From assembly GCA_963669155.1 (NCBI GenBank), contig OZ022593.1, positions 13,211,427 to 13,275,426 on the forward strand: a stretch of DNA of 64,000 bases, written 5' to 3'. The notes under the pieces are model-generated. The model was not told the origin of the DNA, ran no database searches, and saw only the letters and a program-made list of their open reading frames with translations. Origin of the DNA: Arbacia lixula (taxonomy: Eukaryota > Echinodermata > Echinoidea > Arbacioida > Arbaciidae). The position numbers were made by a program, and so were the translations under genes. This document shows positions 47,187-58,145 of the stretch, in pieces; positions within the stretch are counted from its first letter, which is position 1; each line of letters starts with the position of its first letter.

Positions 47187-49956
47187 AGCCCCTTTCACAA
47201 TTGTTGCCAAACAGACTACAACGGCTTGCGACTCGAAATTTTTCCCGTTGTACGACTCGTTGTAGCCGTTGTACCACTTATTGTACGATCCAGATGCGAC
47301 AAAATGGTCGCATCTCGGTCGGGAAAAAAAACCGTGCTGCTCCGATATTTTGAGCGACTGACGCGATGAAAAATAATTGCACGACAGGCAGTACGAGTGT
47401 TGTGCGACTTTGCACGCACTCGTAAGACCCCGAACGAGTGTTGCACGAGTATTTTCATGTCGTACGATGATGCATCCTGTCGTACAAGTCCGTTGTACCA
47501 CCCTAAGACTATTGGAAGACCTGTCTTGCCCCCTTTGCAACGTTGTACGATTATTTTTCACCCCCAATATAAGCTCGAGAACTCCTGAGCTTTCATCCAA
47601 AATGTCTGGACCATCCATACTGTAAACATGGCTGCTGCTCGACCAATAGCTCCTGGGAGGCTCTTGCATTTATTAAGTCTGAGAAGGCAAATCCAAAACG
47701 TTCAAGACAGACATGTCATATTGATGGCCTTACTCATCCGTAGACGTCAAAGACATGCAAGGCAAAGAAGAAGGTGGTGGGTCAAACCCTGGATTGAGAG
47801 ACGTGTGCTGTTTGGGCAGTATGATAATCTGATGACGGAGTTGCAGAGAGAATGTCAGGGTGACTTCCTGAACTACATGAGGATGCCACCAGAAACGTTC
47901 CTTGAACTGTTGCAGCGCATCACTCCGAGGATAGAGAAGTCCTATCGCTACCGGCAGCCACTGGATCCTGGGCTCAAACTGGCCATCACCTTGAGATATC
48001 TTGCGACCGGCAACAGCTACAAAACCCTGCAGTATGCCTTCCGTGTTGCCCATAATACCATCTCTCTGTTTATACCAGAGGTGTGCCAGGCCATCATCAG
48101 TGAATACCAAGATGAAGTATTTTCCTGTCCAACTACCCCAGATGAATGGAGAGAAGTGGCCCGGACTTACGCTGACAGATGGAACTTTCATCATGTCTGC
48201 GGAGCCTTGGACGGAAAACACGTGGCCATCAGAAATCCACCAGGCTCTGGTACGATCTCTACAACTACAAGGGTTTCTACAGCCTCATCCTCTTGGCCCT
48301 AGTTGATGGCAATTACAAGTTCCTCTGGGCTGACGTTGGTAATCCCGGTTCATCATCGGATGCCCAGGTCTTCAACCACAGCCCGCTGAGACGTGGACTG
48401 TAGAATGGTACTCTTGGCCTGCCAGATCCAGAGCCCCTGCCAGATGACGACCGAGACACCCCTTACTTCTTAATTGAGGACGACGCCTTCCTTCTCAGGA
48501 CATGGATGCAGAAGCCGTACTCCAACCGTGAGCAGACCGACGAGGAGAGAATCTTCAACTACCGTCTCTCGAGGGCTCGCCGTGTGGTGGAGAACAGCTT
48601 TGGCATCCTTGCCCATCGCTGGAGATGCTTGTTGAGTACCCTACAGCTTGATCCAGAAAAAGCCAGGACAGTCATTATGGCCTGCATGTGCCTCCACAAC
48701 CTAATGAGAGATCGTTTTCCTGGGCTTCAGAACATTGACGTTGACCATGAAGATGAGTTGGGCAACCACATCCCTGGGGCATGGAGAAACGCAGCGGTTC
48801 TGCAGGATGTTGAACGAGTTGGCGGAGGCTACCAGGCAAACAAAGAGGGCAAGAAGCTGAGAACTTACCTGAAGCACTACTACAACAGTCCAGTTGGAAG
48901 CCTGCCCTGGCAACAACACATGATATAGACTGCCACTTGGCGCACTACTTGGGATACAGCACAGACTCTGCCATAAAAATGGCATGTAAACTTCGATCAT
49001 GATTTTGTGGAATGAATCATTTCAAAGTAGAAATGAATGACCATGTCAACAGTTATTTTAAACATACATTACTTTTACATCGAAAGGTAGTTTGAAATTT
49101 TAAAAAGTTAACTCTCTTTAATAACATGTGTTTGAAATAAAAAAAAATTAAGGAGAACATGTTTGAAAAAATGTGATTTATGAGAATAAAAAAGATGTAC
49201 AGATATAACATATTTTTTTTGTCATTAATCATGTTGTTTTAAACATGATATATATTTTTCAAAGACATTTTTATTAACGATAATTAATTTTATTGACCAT
49301 GTTAATGTTTAAATTAAAGTTTGAAATAAATGTTCCAAAATGGGTCAGTTGTAAATTTAATTGAGAGAGTTCATCAAGTAACAATAACAATCCAAACAAA
49401 AGTTCACTGTTCATTTTCTTTATTTGACAAGTCTGACAAGTTCAAATGGATGATGATTGATGTGACGGCGCTGTTGTTGCCTCCTTGATTTAGTGGAATG
49501 AATCATTTCAAAGAAGAAATGAATGATCATGTCAACATTTATTTTAAACAAAAATTTCTTTGTCGCGTGTCGTATTTATAGGCCAACACCTCGCGCGTCA
49601 GGTGGTGCGGTGTGTCGCACAATGGGTCGTAGCCTTGTACGATCGGTTGTAGTATTCGTACAACGGGTCGCTAGGTCGCGCGACATATGGCGCTACAAAA
49701 CGTATATGTCGTGCGACTTGGTCGCATCATCGTTTAACCGTTGCAGCCGTTGTACGACTGTTGCACCCGGAAACATGAAAATAATCGCACGATTACGTCT
49801 CACGACTGTTGTATCCTGGTGCAGTGGTCGTTCACCTCTCGTACGATCTTATATATTGCTTGCGACTCAAAGACAACACTTCTACAACAGGACGGAAAAA
49901 ATATTTTCGAAAAAAAAAAGTATCGCACGAGTGAGGCGCCAATTGTGAAAGGGGCT
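47187..49956 (+). mobile_element. PIF/Harbinger DNA transposon, 2,770 bp
   Basis: Terminal inverted repeats AGCCCCTTTCACAATTG (47,187-47,203) and its exact complement (49,940-49,956), flanked by TTA duplications. Inside both ends lie several hundred bases packed with GTTGTACGA, TTGCGACT and GTCGCA words in opposite orientations, the usual place for transposase binding. One HARBI1-like transposase gene occupies the middle; no second Myb-like protein gene was seen, and 48,930-49,560 is AT-rich and non-coding. The block C paralogue shows the unoccupied target (CCATTCCTTGCACCTCTC at about 36,020), so the insertion followed the C/D duplication. Confidence 0.92.
47628..48928 (+). pseudogene. HARBI1-like Harbinger transposase, one frameshift and one stop
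   Basis: DDE-superfamily endonuclease of about 430 residues when followed across breaks. The first frame (47,628 to about 48,250) gives a basic N terminus, then FLNYMRMPPETFLELL, a helix-turn-helix-like LRYLATGNSYKTLQYAFRV and the first catalytic Asp in GALDGKHVAIRNP. The frame then shifts near 48,250-48,262; the second frame continues with YNYKGFYSLILLALVDGNYK and the second Asp in WADVGNPGSSSDAQVF. A TAG at 48,401-48,403 interrupts it, after which the same frame resumes with LIEDDAFLLRTWMQKPY and the catalytic Glu in RARRVVENSFGILAHRW, to a stop at 48,926-48,928. Catalytic residues survive, so decay is recent; sequencing error is an alternative for the two breaks. Confidence 0.9.
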
Positions 49957-49959
49957 TTA
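49940..49959. repeat. Right inverted end and TTA duplication of the Harbinger element
   Basis: CAATTGTGAAAGGGGCT followed by TTA; see the element entry. Confidence 0.9.
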
Positions 49960-51656
49960 CACCTGTCTGATTGAATCTAACCCTTAGATTATAAATAAGC
50001 ACAATAATGTCAAGCAAATCAGGTAATAAAATGAAAACACACAACAAAGCAGAACGGATTTTCTCACGCGAGTAATTGCTTGCAAACGATACTCTTTTCG
50101 GTTACCATGGTTACGTGTTAAGGTAAGATTTTCGTGCACTGGCTGGCAATGCGTTCCTCATTGTCGCCTTGTGCTTACTTTAGCTAAGCGCGGGAAACGA
50201 GGACAGCTCTGGAACGTGTCGTGCGAGGAAAATTTTCGATTTCGCAATTTACTACAAAACATCACCGTGAGCGGCACAATCAGTCTTTCAGCCAGAATAA
50301 TTAACCTGTGCAATTCCGGTCTTGTGGTCCGGTGCATGGTGCTTTGCGTCGGTGCAAGAACCCTCTTTTAGTCAAGAAAGTTCTCAGTTGCACTTTAATA
50401 ATATTCAAAAACACCTCATACGAACCCTTCATCTTAAAGTATTGTACCAAATAAAGGCCGAATTTAGGGCGGACGTGGTCTGTGTGACGTCTTACCACTC
50501 TCTCATATATACGTATATCACTCCTGCCCCTCTCCCACTACACCCCAATATTCCCTCACATGAATCTTCATCTCCATGGCAACGAAATTAAATAAATATA
50601 TGATGGCGTAGATGTTCCAAATTAGATGTGTATATTTTTTTACGGAAACGCACTTGGTTCTTCGAAAACTAGATAAATGTGAATTTAAGAACATCTTGAG
50701 ACAAGTAAATGTGAGAGGTCTATTTGATATATGAGGGAAATTCCACGACAAACTGGACATGACCGTCATCCCGAGACATACGGATCTATCTGAATCGACT
50801 AAAAACTTTTACATATCTTGGACACATTTGCACCTTTTAAAACTTCCTACTCCTAACACAAATTGTAAAATGGAGTGTGTTTTGAAGGGATTAGTAATGT
50901 GATCATGATCGAAATACCGTTTGGTTTCAGCTCAATCAGAGTTTAAATGAGTATGGCCATTGATATAGCTGGATTCAGGTGGTGTGAAGGAATGAAAACA
51001 GGAGAGCCTAAAATTCAAATACAAATATTGGCTTCTATGAGTAAAACATTTATTTCATCGTGCGATAACTTTTAAGTTAATTCAATCAAAGGAATATTCG
51101 TGGTAATAAATATGGACCACAATCGTGGTATAAATTTCAAAATTATTCTGCCGTCATTTCCACGGTCATTTGATTTCAACGGTCGTTATCATCTTGACAT
51201 GATTCCTTCGTGTTATCCTGGAGTAGAACAAGAATTGGTCCATGGGTACTATGGTGGAATGGCACTCCATTAGATACGAGACATATGTTTTGTAGCTATT
51301 ACTGCCATGTCTACCACTCAGCTTTAAACGAACTTGCAATTGCAGTTGGTAGTCTCAAAGCGTAATAGCTCGAATACATTTATAGTACGCGAACAGCGTA
51401 CAAACGTGACAAATAATGCACATTATTCAGCGCGTCGGTCCAAACACACGAGTCGCAGCCGAGTGGGTTCAATGTCACTTCGGGGCACCTTGGACTGGTG
51501 GGTGATTAAAACTATTTTGTGAATCGTAATCGGTCAGATGATACTATTTTTCAAATGAGGATTATACACCTTTAAGTTTTTTTAAGCTCATCATCCAGAT
51601 CTAAGGTCCTTCTTTCCAACAGAGCCGTACATTACTTTTATACTATTTAGTTTTGT

Positions 51657-52868
51657 TTACTTCACCTCTTTACCATTGACAAGTGTCACAGAGTGAACTT
51701 TACTTTCGTTTTCATCAAAAAGTGGTGCATTTGCGCGATTCGCAGAAGTGAAGATTCCCTTTATGGCATTGCGGAACTGTGGGTAACGTGCGGTGTAGAT
51801 AATGGGATTGGCGCAGGAGTTGCAGAAACCTAGAACGGTTAACGCGCGATTAAGCGGGCTGTACAGAAAGGTGCCTGGTATTATTTGAAGGTTATAAGCC
51901 AAGTAGGCGAGTTGCTCTGGGCCCCAGCATAGGATGAAGATCAGAACAACGAGAAAGAGCATCTGAAGAACGCGCTTTTTGGCTAGAAGGTGGAGCGCGG
52001 TTGGGGCGCTCATTGTGAAACTGGAGGATTGGACATGGAGAACACGAGCTGATAACGCGTGAAAGATGAGAGTCACAAACACTGGTATGAGGAACTGCAG
52101 AAAGAAAAGGACAACACCTACTAGAAGCTGCGTCGAGTAGGATGGAAATATCACGACGCACCGCGACGTTGCTGGTTCTACGCGCCCGATGAACAACAAA
52201 AACATAACTGCCACGAAACCAATCATCCAAATGAGAACGATGCATGTGTTTAATTTGCGTCGCGTCACCCACCGCTTGAAGTGTAGCGGGTAGGCGATTG
52301 CTAGGTATCTCTCGACTGGAATAATGGTGAGTGTCATGACGGATGCGTCAACAGAGACCCACATAAACATGGACGTGAACACCACCTTGCAGTACACCTC
52401 TCCCAGAATCGTCGACGGGACGCGCTCGGCAGACGGCAGCGGGATCATAAAGATGGATGTCATGCAATCCGCCGCCGCGAGAGCTCCAATCAGCACATCG
52501 CAGGAGCGAGCTTCGTTGCCGCTACGTTGGAGTAGGACCACGATTACGAGCAGGTTTCCCACAATACCAATTGATGCCGTCGTCATCTGTAGAATCAGCC
52601 ACCACGACCACTCGATCGGCTGCCATTGCCACGTGCCCGCTATGGGCGGGATAGAGCCGGTGCTACCTGCCGTGACTACCCCGTTGGCAAACATCACAGC
52701 TATGGATGTTGTAAAACTGCCCATCGTCTGTTCAACATTGTCAACAATCGCTGCACCGCTTGTCATATCTTGACTCGTTGTCATAGTACTTGAGTTCTGA
52801 CTATGCGATTCGCTCAACAAAATCAAGAGCAACACGCAGAGACAGATCTCTTTAATGCGGATCGCCAT
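51657..52868 (-). CDS. Class A orphan GPCR, GPCR-D
   Basis: 403 residues in one coding exon. Compared with GPCR-B/C it lacks 25 ectodomain residues after EQTM and six residues (YSEQSN) in the third intracellular loop, so its G-protein contact loop is shorter. ERY, LCWGP and NSCANPIIY are intact, as are both disulphide cysteines. The first extracellular loop (SAERVPST) matches GPCR-C, while LQIIPGTFLYSPLN resembles B (LQIIPDTFLYSPLN), a mosaic suggesting gene conversion. The start follows a predicted acceptor at 52,878. Confidence 0.9.
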   Translation of the reverse strand: MAIRIKEICLCVLLLILLSESHSQNSSTMTTSQDMTSGAAIVDNVEQTMGSFTTSIAVMFANGVVTAGSTGSIPPIAGTWQWQPIEWSWWLILQMTTASIGIVGNLLVIVVLLQRSGNEARSCDVLIGALAAADCMTSIFMIPLPSAERVPSTILGEVYCKVVFTSMFMWVSVDASVMTLTIIPVERYLAIAYPLHFKRWVTRRKLNTCIVLIWMIGFVAVMFLLFIGRVEPATSRCVVIFPSYSTQLLVGVVLFFLQFLIPVFVTLIFHALSARVLHVQSSSFTMSAPTALHLLAKKRVLQMLFLVVLIFILCWGPEQLAYLAYNLQIIPGTFLYSPLNRALTVLGFCNSCANPIIYTARYPQFRNAIKGIFTSANRANAPLFDENESKVHSVTLVNGKEVK

Positions 52869-52877
52869 TGTGTAGAC

Positions 52878-53763
52878 CTTGAAAAAAAAAGAATACAAAC
52901 ATATTTTGAAGACTACGAACAACAAAAGCTGTGATGTACAAGCACTTCTTTCGGTACCGTCCGATAATAATATGTGTTCACACTACGACATTTCACGCCG
53001 ATATATGCACCTCTTTCATGACTCGTTCGAACAAATAATCAATTTCGTCATCACGTCTGTCGGCTGTGTACATCTAAGATAATGAATGCCATCTCATTCT
53101 GAACCTGGCAAATATACGATGACATTGAAGCGTTATCGTGTCACGATGAAATGTCTGAGCGATATTTGCACCCTGCCAATCATCACTGCAGATGATACCA
53201 ACTTCAACGTGTAGTCTGCTATTACAGAAGTTTGAGTAGGCTATTGTTACCACGGTTGAAATAATAGTTACGGGCTTATCATACACGTTTATGAAACGAA
53301 ATTTCCAGAGATGATTATGATATTTGCATTCGGTTTTGAAACAAAGAACAATAATTTCAATCACCACGTAGGATTGTAAACTTTACAACATCTGTGCCAC
53401 TTTTTTATTATAATACCCTAATATGTTAATAAGGTGCTTCCTTCAATATTACGGCTAATAATATGTTTCTATATCAATTCAGTGAATAATGATGATCATG
53501 TTCTTGCTTTATTTTAGTTCTTATTTAAGTTACCTGTGTATCAATGGTATACAGAAACCTGTTTTCCCCATGCTCCATGCATTTTCAACATTTCATAAAA
53601 ACAAGAAGGAGCCTGCAAAAATAATCTTAAAGTTAAATTGTTCTTTCTCCGCAGTTGCACCAATGATCAAAATCAAAGATATGTGTTTTTCCGTTCACAA
53701 CCATTTTCAGGAATATATCTTGAGCAAAAATTAACTAACACCTGCGCAAATCAGCATTCTTAC
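52878..53763 (-). other. Predicted 5'UTR intron of GPCR-D
   Basis: Donor CTAAAG|GTAAGA at 53,764/53,763; acceptor TTTTTTCAAG|G at 52,878/52,877. Confidence 0.7.
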
Positions 53764-53917
53764 CTTTAGCGTGTGTAGCATATACAAAGGTTTTTAACGT
53801 TTACAAGCTACGGCATCGAACTTCTGTATTTGAAAGATAGTACAAAATGTGCGATGCCAAAAGTAGTTGAATTGTCAAATCGACTCCTGCTGTAAGAGCA
53901 ACGATACAGAATACCAA
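53764..53917 (-). other. Predicted non-coding first exon of GPCR-D
   Basis: Ends at the donor above. The 5' edge is estimated from the TATA-like motif. Confidence 0.45.
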
Positions 53918-53943
53918 TATCGTTCACCGTTCACCCGAGAACG

Positions 53944-54018
53944 AATATATAGGTCTATAGTACTTGCGTGGATTATTGCAATGAGCAAGAGTAACACTAC
54001 GCATGCGTAAATATTCAC
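53944..54018 (-). promoter_or_regulatory. GPCR-D core promoter candidate
   Basis: The plus strand carries CGAATATATAGG (TATA-like on the minus strand) and, about 45 bp away, ACGCATGCGTAAATATTCA. The order and spacing match B and C. The next upstream region has no F4 MITE. Confidence 0.6.
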
Positions 54019-54049
54019 GATTTGTTTATCATAGAATGGTACCTGATTT

Positions 54050-55349
54050 AAAAGTTTGAAAGTGGGCTTAATTTCTTGTCACAAACGTTAAAAAGGGTAG
54101 ATAGGCCATACAATTTCAGAGTTCGTGGGTATTCGCCAAGTGATATGTAAAATGTTTTGTCACAGTAGCTATAGCTGTTTTCGACGCATGCGTTATTTTT
54201 CAGTTAAAGTAGATTTCAAAATATAGCAAAGCAGTATAACAAAGGAATTCCAATCAGCTGGAGAATAACCTGATCTTTGACATGTTTGAAAAGAATCCGA
54301 ATAAAAAGTAAAAGAAATACTTCGTGACATTGAAACGTTCCCCATTTGATATGAAATATTGGAGTATTGTTGTTTTTCCATATGTATTGATCGGCTTAAG
54401 GACATCACAGAATTTGGTTGGAGAATACACTGCAATATAGAGAAGTATAATTCGAAAGGAATTAAAAGCAGCCGAAACGATATCATAACCCTTCAAAAGA
54501 CACGGGATGAGAGTAAATATTTGACATTATCCCTAACCTCTTTCAGTAAAAAAAAAAAAAAAACATTGGAGTTTATTCTCTTCGTCAATATCAATCTTCT
54601 TGATCGTATAATTGCGGAAGATTGAGAAGGGGGATGGGAACTTACTCGGGAAATACAAACATATAGGCAACATCGACTTAAAGCATGTAGAACGAAGGAG
54701 GTAGAGAAAGAACCAGAGAATAAACGAGACAGAGAGAGAGAGAGAGAGAAAAAAAACTTGGGTACGTAAAAAGAAAATGGGGAGAGAGAAAAGGAGTGAG
54801 TATTTAAGAAAGAGAGGAAGAAAAGGAGATTTCAACCAAGCAAATTTCTATTCTGAACTCAATTCAAGTGGCTGCCCTATAGGAAATGGTACGATAAATA
54901 TAACTTCAAATATCAGAAAAAGCGTTGAGACTTTATCGATTAGATAATGGTTCCATTTGTCATGAATCCTTTTATGAAGACAGCAGAACGTGAGTTTGAA
55001 AAGGAAATCGATATTCCTAATACAACCATGTCTCGGTAAATGAAAGACTTGAACTTGGCTGGAATTCACAGCCATTCAATGATGAGCTGGCTTAAGAGAT
55101 ACAATATATAATATCTGACAAAGTAATATCACGAATCATAGGCGCCTGAAAATGGAGGTGAAATAATATATAAGTTATTTTTCATGGATATAGAGCGCCG
55201 CGTCTGTCAAAATATGATACTGAAGTAATGCGATATGAAGACATAATTATGTTTAAATGTTCTTATAATGTTTCGATGGTAAGAGTAAGTTAATAAATCA
55301 ATACTATTTAGACAAATATTATTCGGTAACACCATGTGGTTGTATTCTC
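54050..55349. other. Block D flank upstream of GPCR-D
   Basis: Diverged copy of 31,400-32,640, including the GA-rich stretch (54,730-54,750) and the ATCGATTAGATAATGGTTCC word (54,937). No gene is recognised. Confidence 0.5.
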
Positions 55350-55602
55350 TCAGGATATTTAACCCAATTATGGGGTGAAGAAAGAAAGAAAGAGGTACAC
55401 TTACATGCGACGGTTTTTAGCTTACCTTTTCAATGTTTAAACCGAAAACAAATGAGGAGAAATTAAAGTAAAAGGAGAGTGAGTGTAGTCATGGTAGTGA
55501 TGTCAGCTTTGAACTAGTCAAAAGAAAGAAAGAAGGGAGGCAAAGTGTGGTGAAAATATAAGGTTTTTTCTCCGGATGTTGAACAGAGAACATCGCCCGA
55601 AA

Positions 55603-55638
<36 letters not shown>

Positions 55639-55915
55639 GTTAAATGAAAAAGTAAGCTAGTTGCAAAACTTATCATGTTTTTACCACACTTTGCTTCTCT
55701 CCTCTATTTCTTCTTCTTCCGTATCGCTTCTTTGTGACTAGTTCACAGCTGCCATCACCACCCTATCCTTCTACTTCCTTTTCATGTCGTTTATGTTCAG
55801 TTGAAATACCTAAAACTCGAGCTAACAACAGTCTTGTGTAAGTGTCACTCTTTCTTTGCCTTACCCCCCCCCCCCCCTACACACACACACACACACACAA
55901 AGTGGGTCGAATATT
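55350..55915. mobile_element. Foldback MITE, family F6, copy in block D
   Basis: AGGATATTTAACCCAATTAT on the left is answered by AAAGTGGGTCGAATATTCT on the right; GAACTAGTCAAAAGAAAGAA by TTTGTGACTAGTTCACAGCT. A (CT)n tract (55,605-55,635) sits in the loop, and C and AC tracts (55,865-55,899) near the right end. Confidence 0.65.
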
Positions 55916-55950
55916 CTAAAAGATGAGATGCTGAAGTGTTGGGGCCGAAT

Positions 55951-56130
55951 GTGTAGAGGATTTGTGATATTATTACTAATTACTTCACACGTGGATCATT
56001 TGATGGCAAATAACTTTCAGCAAGTTTCTAAAATGGACAACATATGAATTTAAGACCATGGCAAGAAAATTGCTCACGATCACCTATTTGGAGGCTGTTT
56101 GTCTTCCCAGTACAGTATATTCCCTTTAAC
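55951..56130. mobile_element. Right half of an F4 MITE
   Basis: GTGGATCATTTGATGGCAAA, TAACTTTCAGCAAGTTTCTA and CCCAGTACAGTATATTCCCT match the right arm of the F4 element; the left arm is absent. Confidence 0.7.
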
Positions 56131-57454
56131 AAAGCTTCTGGCAGAAAATACCTTGTGGATTGACATTTATGGTGTAAAGTGGTATTCCTGTGTTTTGAAA
56201 TGATTATCTGATACTTGCACACTTTAAACCCACATTTGTCCAAAATGAATATCACGAAACCTGCTTCGAAGAATGATTTGACTTGATGATGTGTACATGT
56301 CGGCTTCATTCGAAGTGTAACTTAACATTAATAATTCGTTAAAAGCGTCAAAAGTTGTTTTTTGACACCTAGCAGTATAAACATGATAAAACAGTAATGT
56401 TTATGTAGCACAGTGTACTCTAATCTGTCAAGGTTACGTCGTGATGGATACTATTTCTACACATACACATAAACAAGTGTGGTGGGGATTGGACTAAAGT
56501 ACCATATATTAATGGACGCATTAAATATCAGTGTTTAACACAGGATATGTGATGCATTCATCAAATAGATTTTATTCCGCGACATAAAAAGGGTATCTCT
56601 TTCCGCTGACAGGTGTCATGAAGGCCCAGAGAGCCATAAGAGGCCATCGAGACTGGTTCTGCGCATGCGCTTTATAATCAGTCCGTCATCGTCACGTGAG
56701 ACATTCATGATACCTGCCAGCCAAGAGTAATCGACAGGTTGAACAATTAATAAAAAAAACACACATTGGATTTGCGTAAAACCATGAAAACAGTGTACAA
56801 TCATACGAAACACCATTCACATACATTCATAAATATTCGATAGGATTGTTAGAAATATACTAATAACTTAAATTACATGATATCAATTTAGGTAAATACA
56901 TTATCATTGCATGGTTGTGGCATATCATAAAATATTATTTCCGTTTTGCGAGACACGGTAGGGTTTCATGTTTATTAAGAAAGCTCGTAGGCATGTCTTG
57001 CGTTTCAATGTCACCGCAATTTGACCGTAATCACTGGAACGCAATCATTTCATTCAGCCTATTTGGCTGACCGCTTGACCAATCATGACACAATTTTACT
57101 TAACTCCTTGTATGTCAGACAGCTGCTGCTCTTTAAAAATTGTGTGTATGGTTTGTACTCAAATGCATCAATGGTATATTAAAAGTTAATAGTCTTGCAC
57201 ATTTCATGTAACTAATATCCATACTGCGAACAATTATTCAGACAACGATTGACAACAACACGTTCTTACGAGAAGTAAAATACGTTGATAAAGACATGCA
57301 CACTTTAAAGCATGAACGAATGAATAAATTCGTGAAAATTGGAACATCACATAATGTCAACTTAAACTCAGTCAAAGAATCATTGAGACACATAACTAAC
57401 AATTTATGATAATACCGCTGGGTATGATGTCACCTGCTATAGGTCTGACCAGTC

Positions 57455-57516
57455 TGAGAATTTTTCATGATTTCCAATTTCATCCTGTTTAGGTCATCCA
57501 TCACTGAAAATTCTCA
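57455..57516 (-). promoter_or_regulatory. Weak SECIS candidate, 3' of the selenoprotein gene
   Basis: On the minus strand a perfect 10-bp helix (TGAGAATTTT with AAAATTCTCA) encloses GTGAT on the 5' side and ATGA on the 3' side, which could form the sheared G-A quartet, with an AAA ten bases after the 5' UGA. Against it, the inner helix has several mismatches, and an AATAAA signal lies at 57,939-57,944, between this site and the stop codon. Offered as the best of the TGA-anchored sites I inspected by eye in the 3' flank, not as a proven SECIS. Confidence 0.2.
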
Positions 57517-57938
57517 ATTTTCTGTTTACAAACAATGTGTTTGTTTTACTTCCTTGTGAAAGAAAAGCATTCCAGATAGCATCCCAGAATAGAATATATG
57601 AGCAAAAATACATAACTTGCATTACTTGAATTACACAATTTCTGAACGTTTGACAAAGGACCTACATATAATAAAGATGAAGGCGTTTACGCCGCTAAAC
57701 GAAGCCATGTTCCACGCTATCCTTCACATGACAGTCAACCAACTGTAAACTTGCTCAAAATTGTAAACACACTACTGTTTAACGGCCCATGACCATAATT
57801 GTATGACAGCTTTTATCATTGATAAGCTTGTTCGTACGCTCTGTAGAGTGTTATATGTCTCCGAACATGTCATGTGTACCACAATTTGTCTATGAATTTT
57901 ATTTACTTGTTTTTAAAAAAAAAACACGTATATTGCAC

Positions 57939-57944
57939 TTTATT
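57939..57944 (-). terminator. AATAAA polyadenylation signal candidate
   Basis: AATAAA on the minus strand about 40 bases past the stop codon, followed by a T-rich run. A second AATAAA lies at 57,898-57,903. Confidence 0.4.
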
Positions 57945-57984
57945 AAAATGATACTGTCAGAGGAAGGATTGTGATATGATGATG

Positions 57985-58145
57985 CTATTGACTTGGCGAC
58001 CCTTCTAGCGTTTTGATCTTGTTAGCAGCATCGATGACGTCTTTGCTGTCGACTGAGTCACCAAAGGACTGGTTGGCGTACTCGAAGACGATGCCGGAAT
58101 CTCCAGGACCGATGAGGAAGACCCCTCCCAGGGTCCAACCATCGC
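57985..58145 (-). CDS. selU: Selenoprotein U exon 4
   Basis: Acceptor TGTTTTCAG before 58,145. The exon completes a Gly codon, then reads DGWTLGGVFLIGPGDSGIVF and ends with TAG. It encodes the last strands and helix of the fold. Confidence 0.9.

Larger units (their letters stand above)
45110..55570. repeat. Tandem block D of the receptor array
   Basis: 45,117-47,183 follows 33,880-36,026 of block C; 49,960-51,650 follows 36,027-37,656; then GPCR-D, its promoter and flank up to the F6 foldback element. The Harbinger element interrupts the alignment cleanly. Confidence 0.8.
56131..57980. other. Spacer and 3' flank of the selenoprotein gene
   Basis: No gene is recognised. It should contain the 3'UTR of the selenoprotein U gene on the minus strand. 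Confidence 0.4.

Noticed and set aside
57001-57130. Other TGA..AA sites as SECIS, such as the CAGCC-AAATA-GGCTG hairpin
   Set aside because: Spacing from the TGA to the AA loop is wrong and no helix II of the usual length forms.
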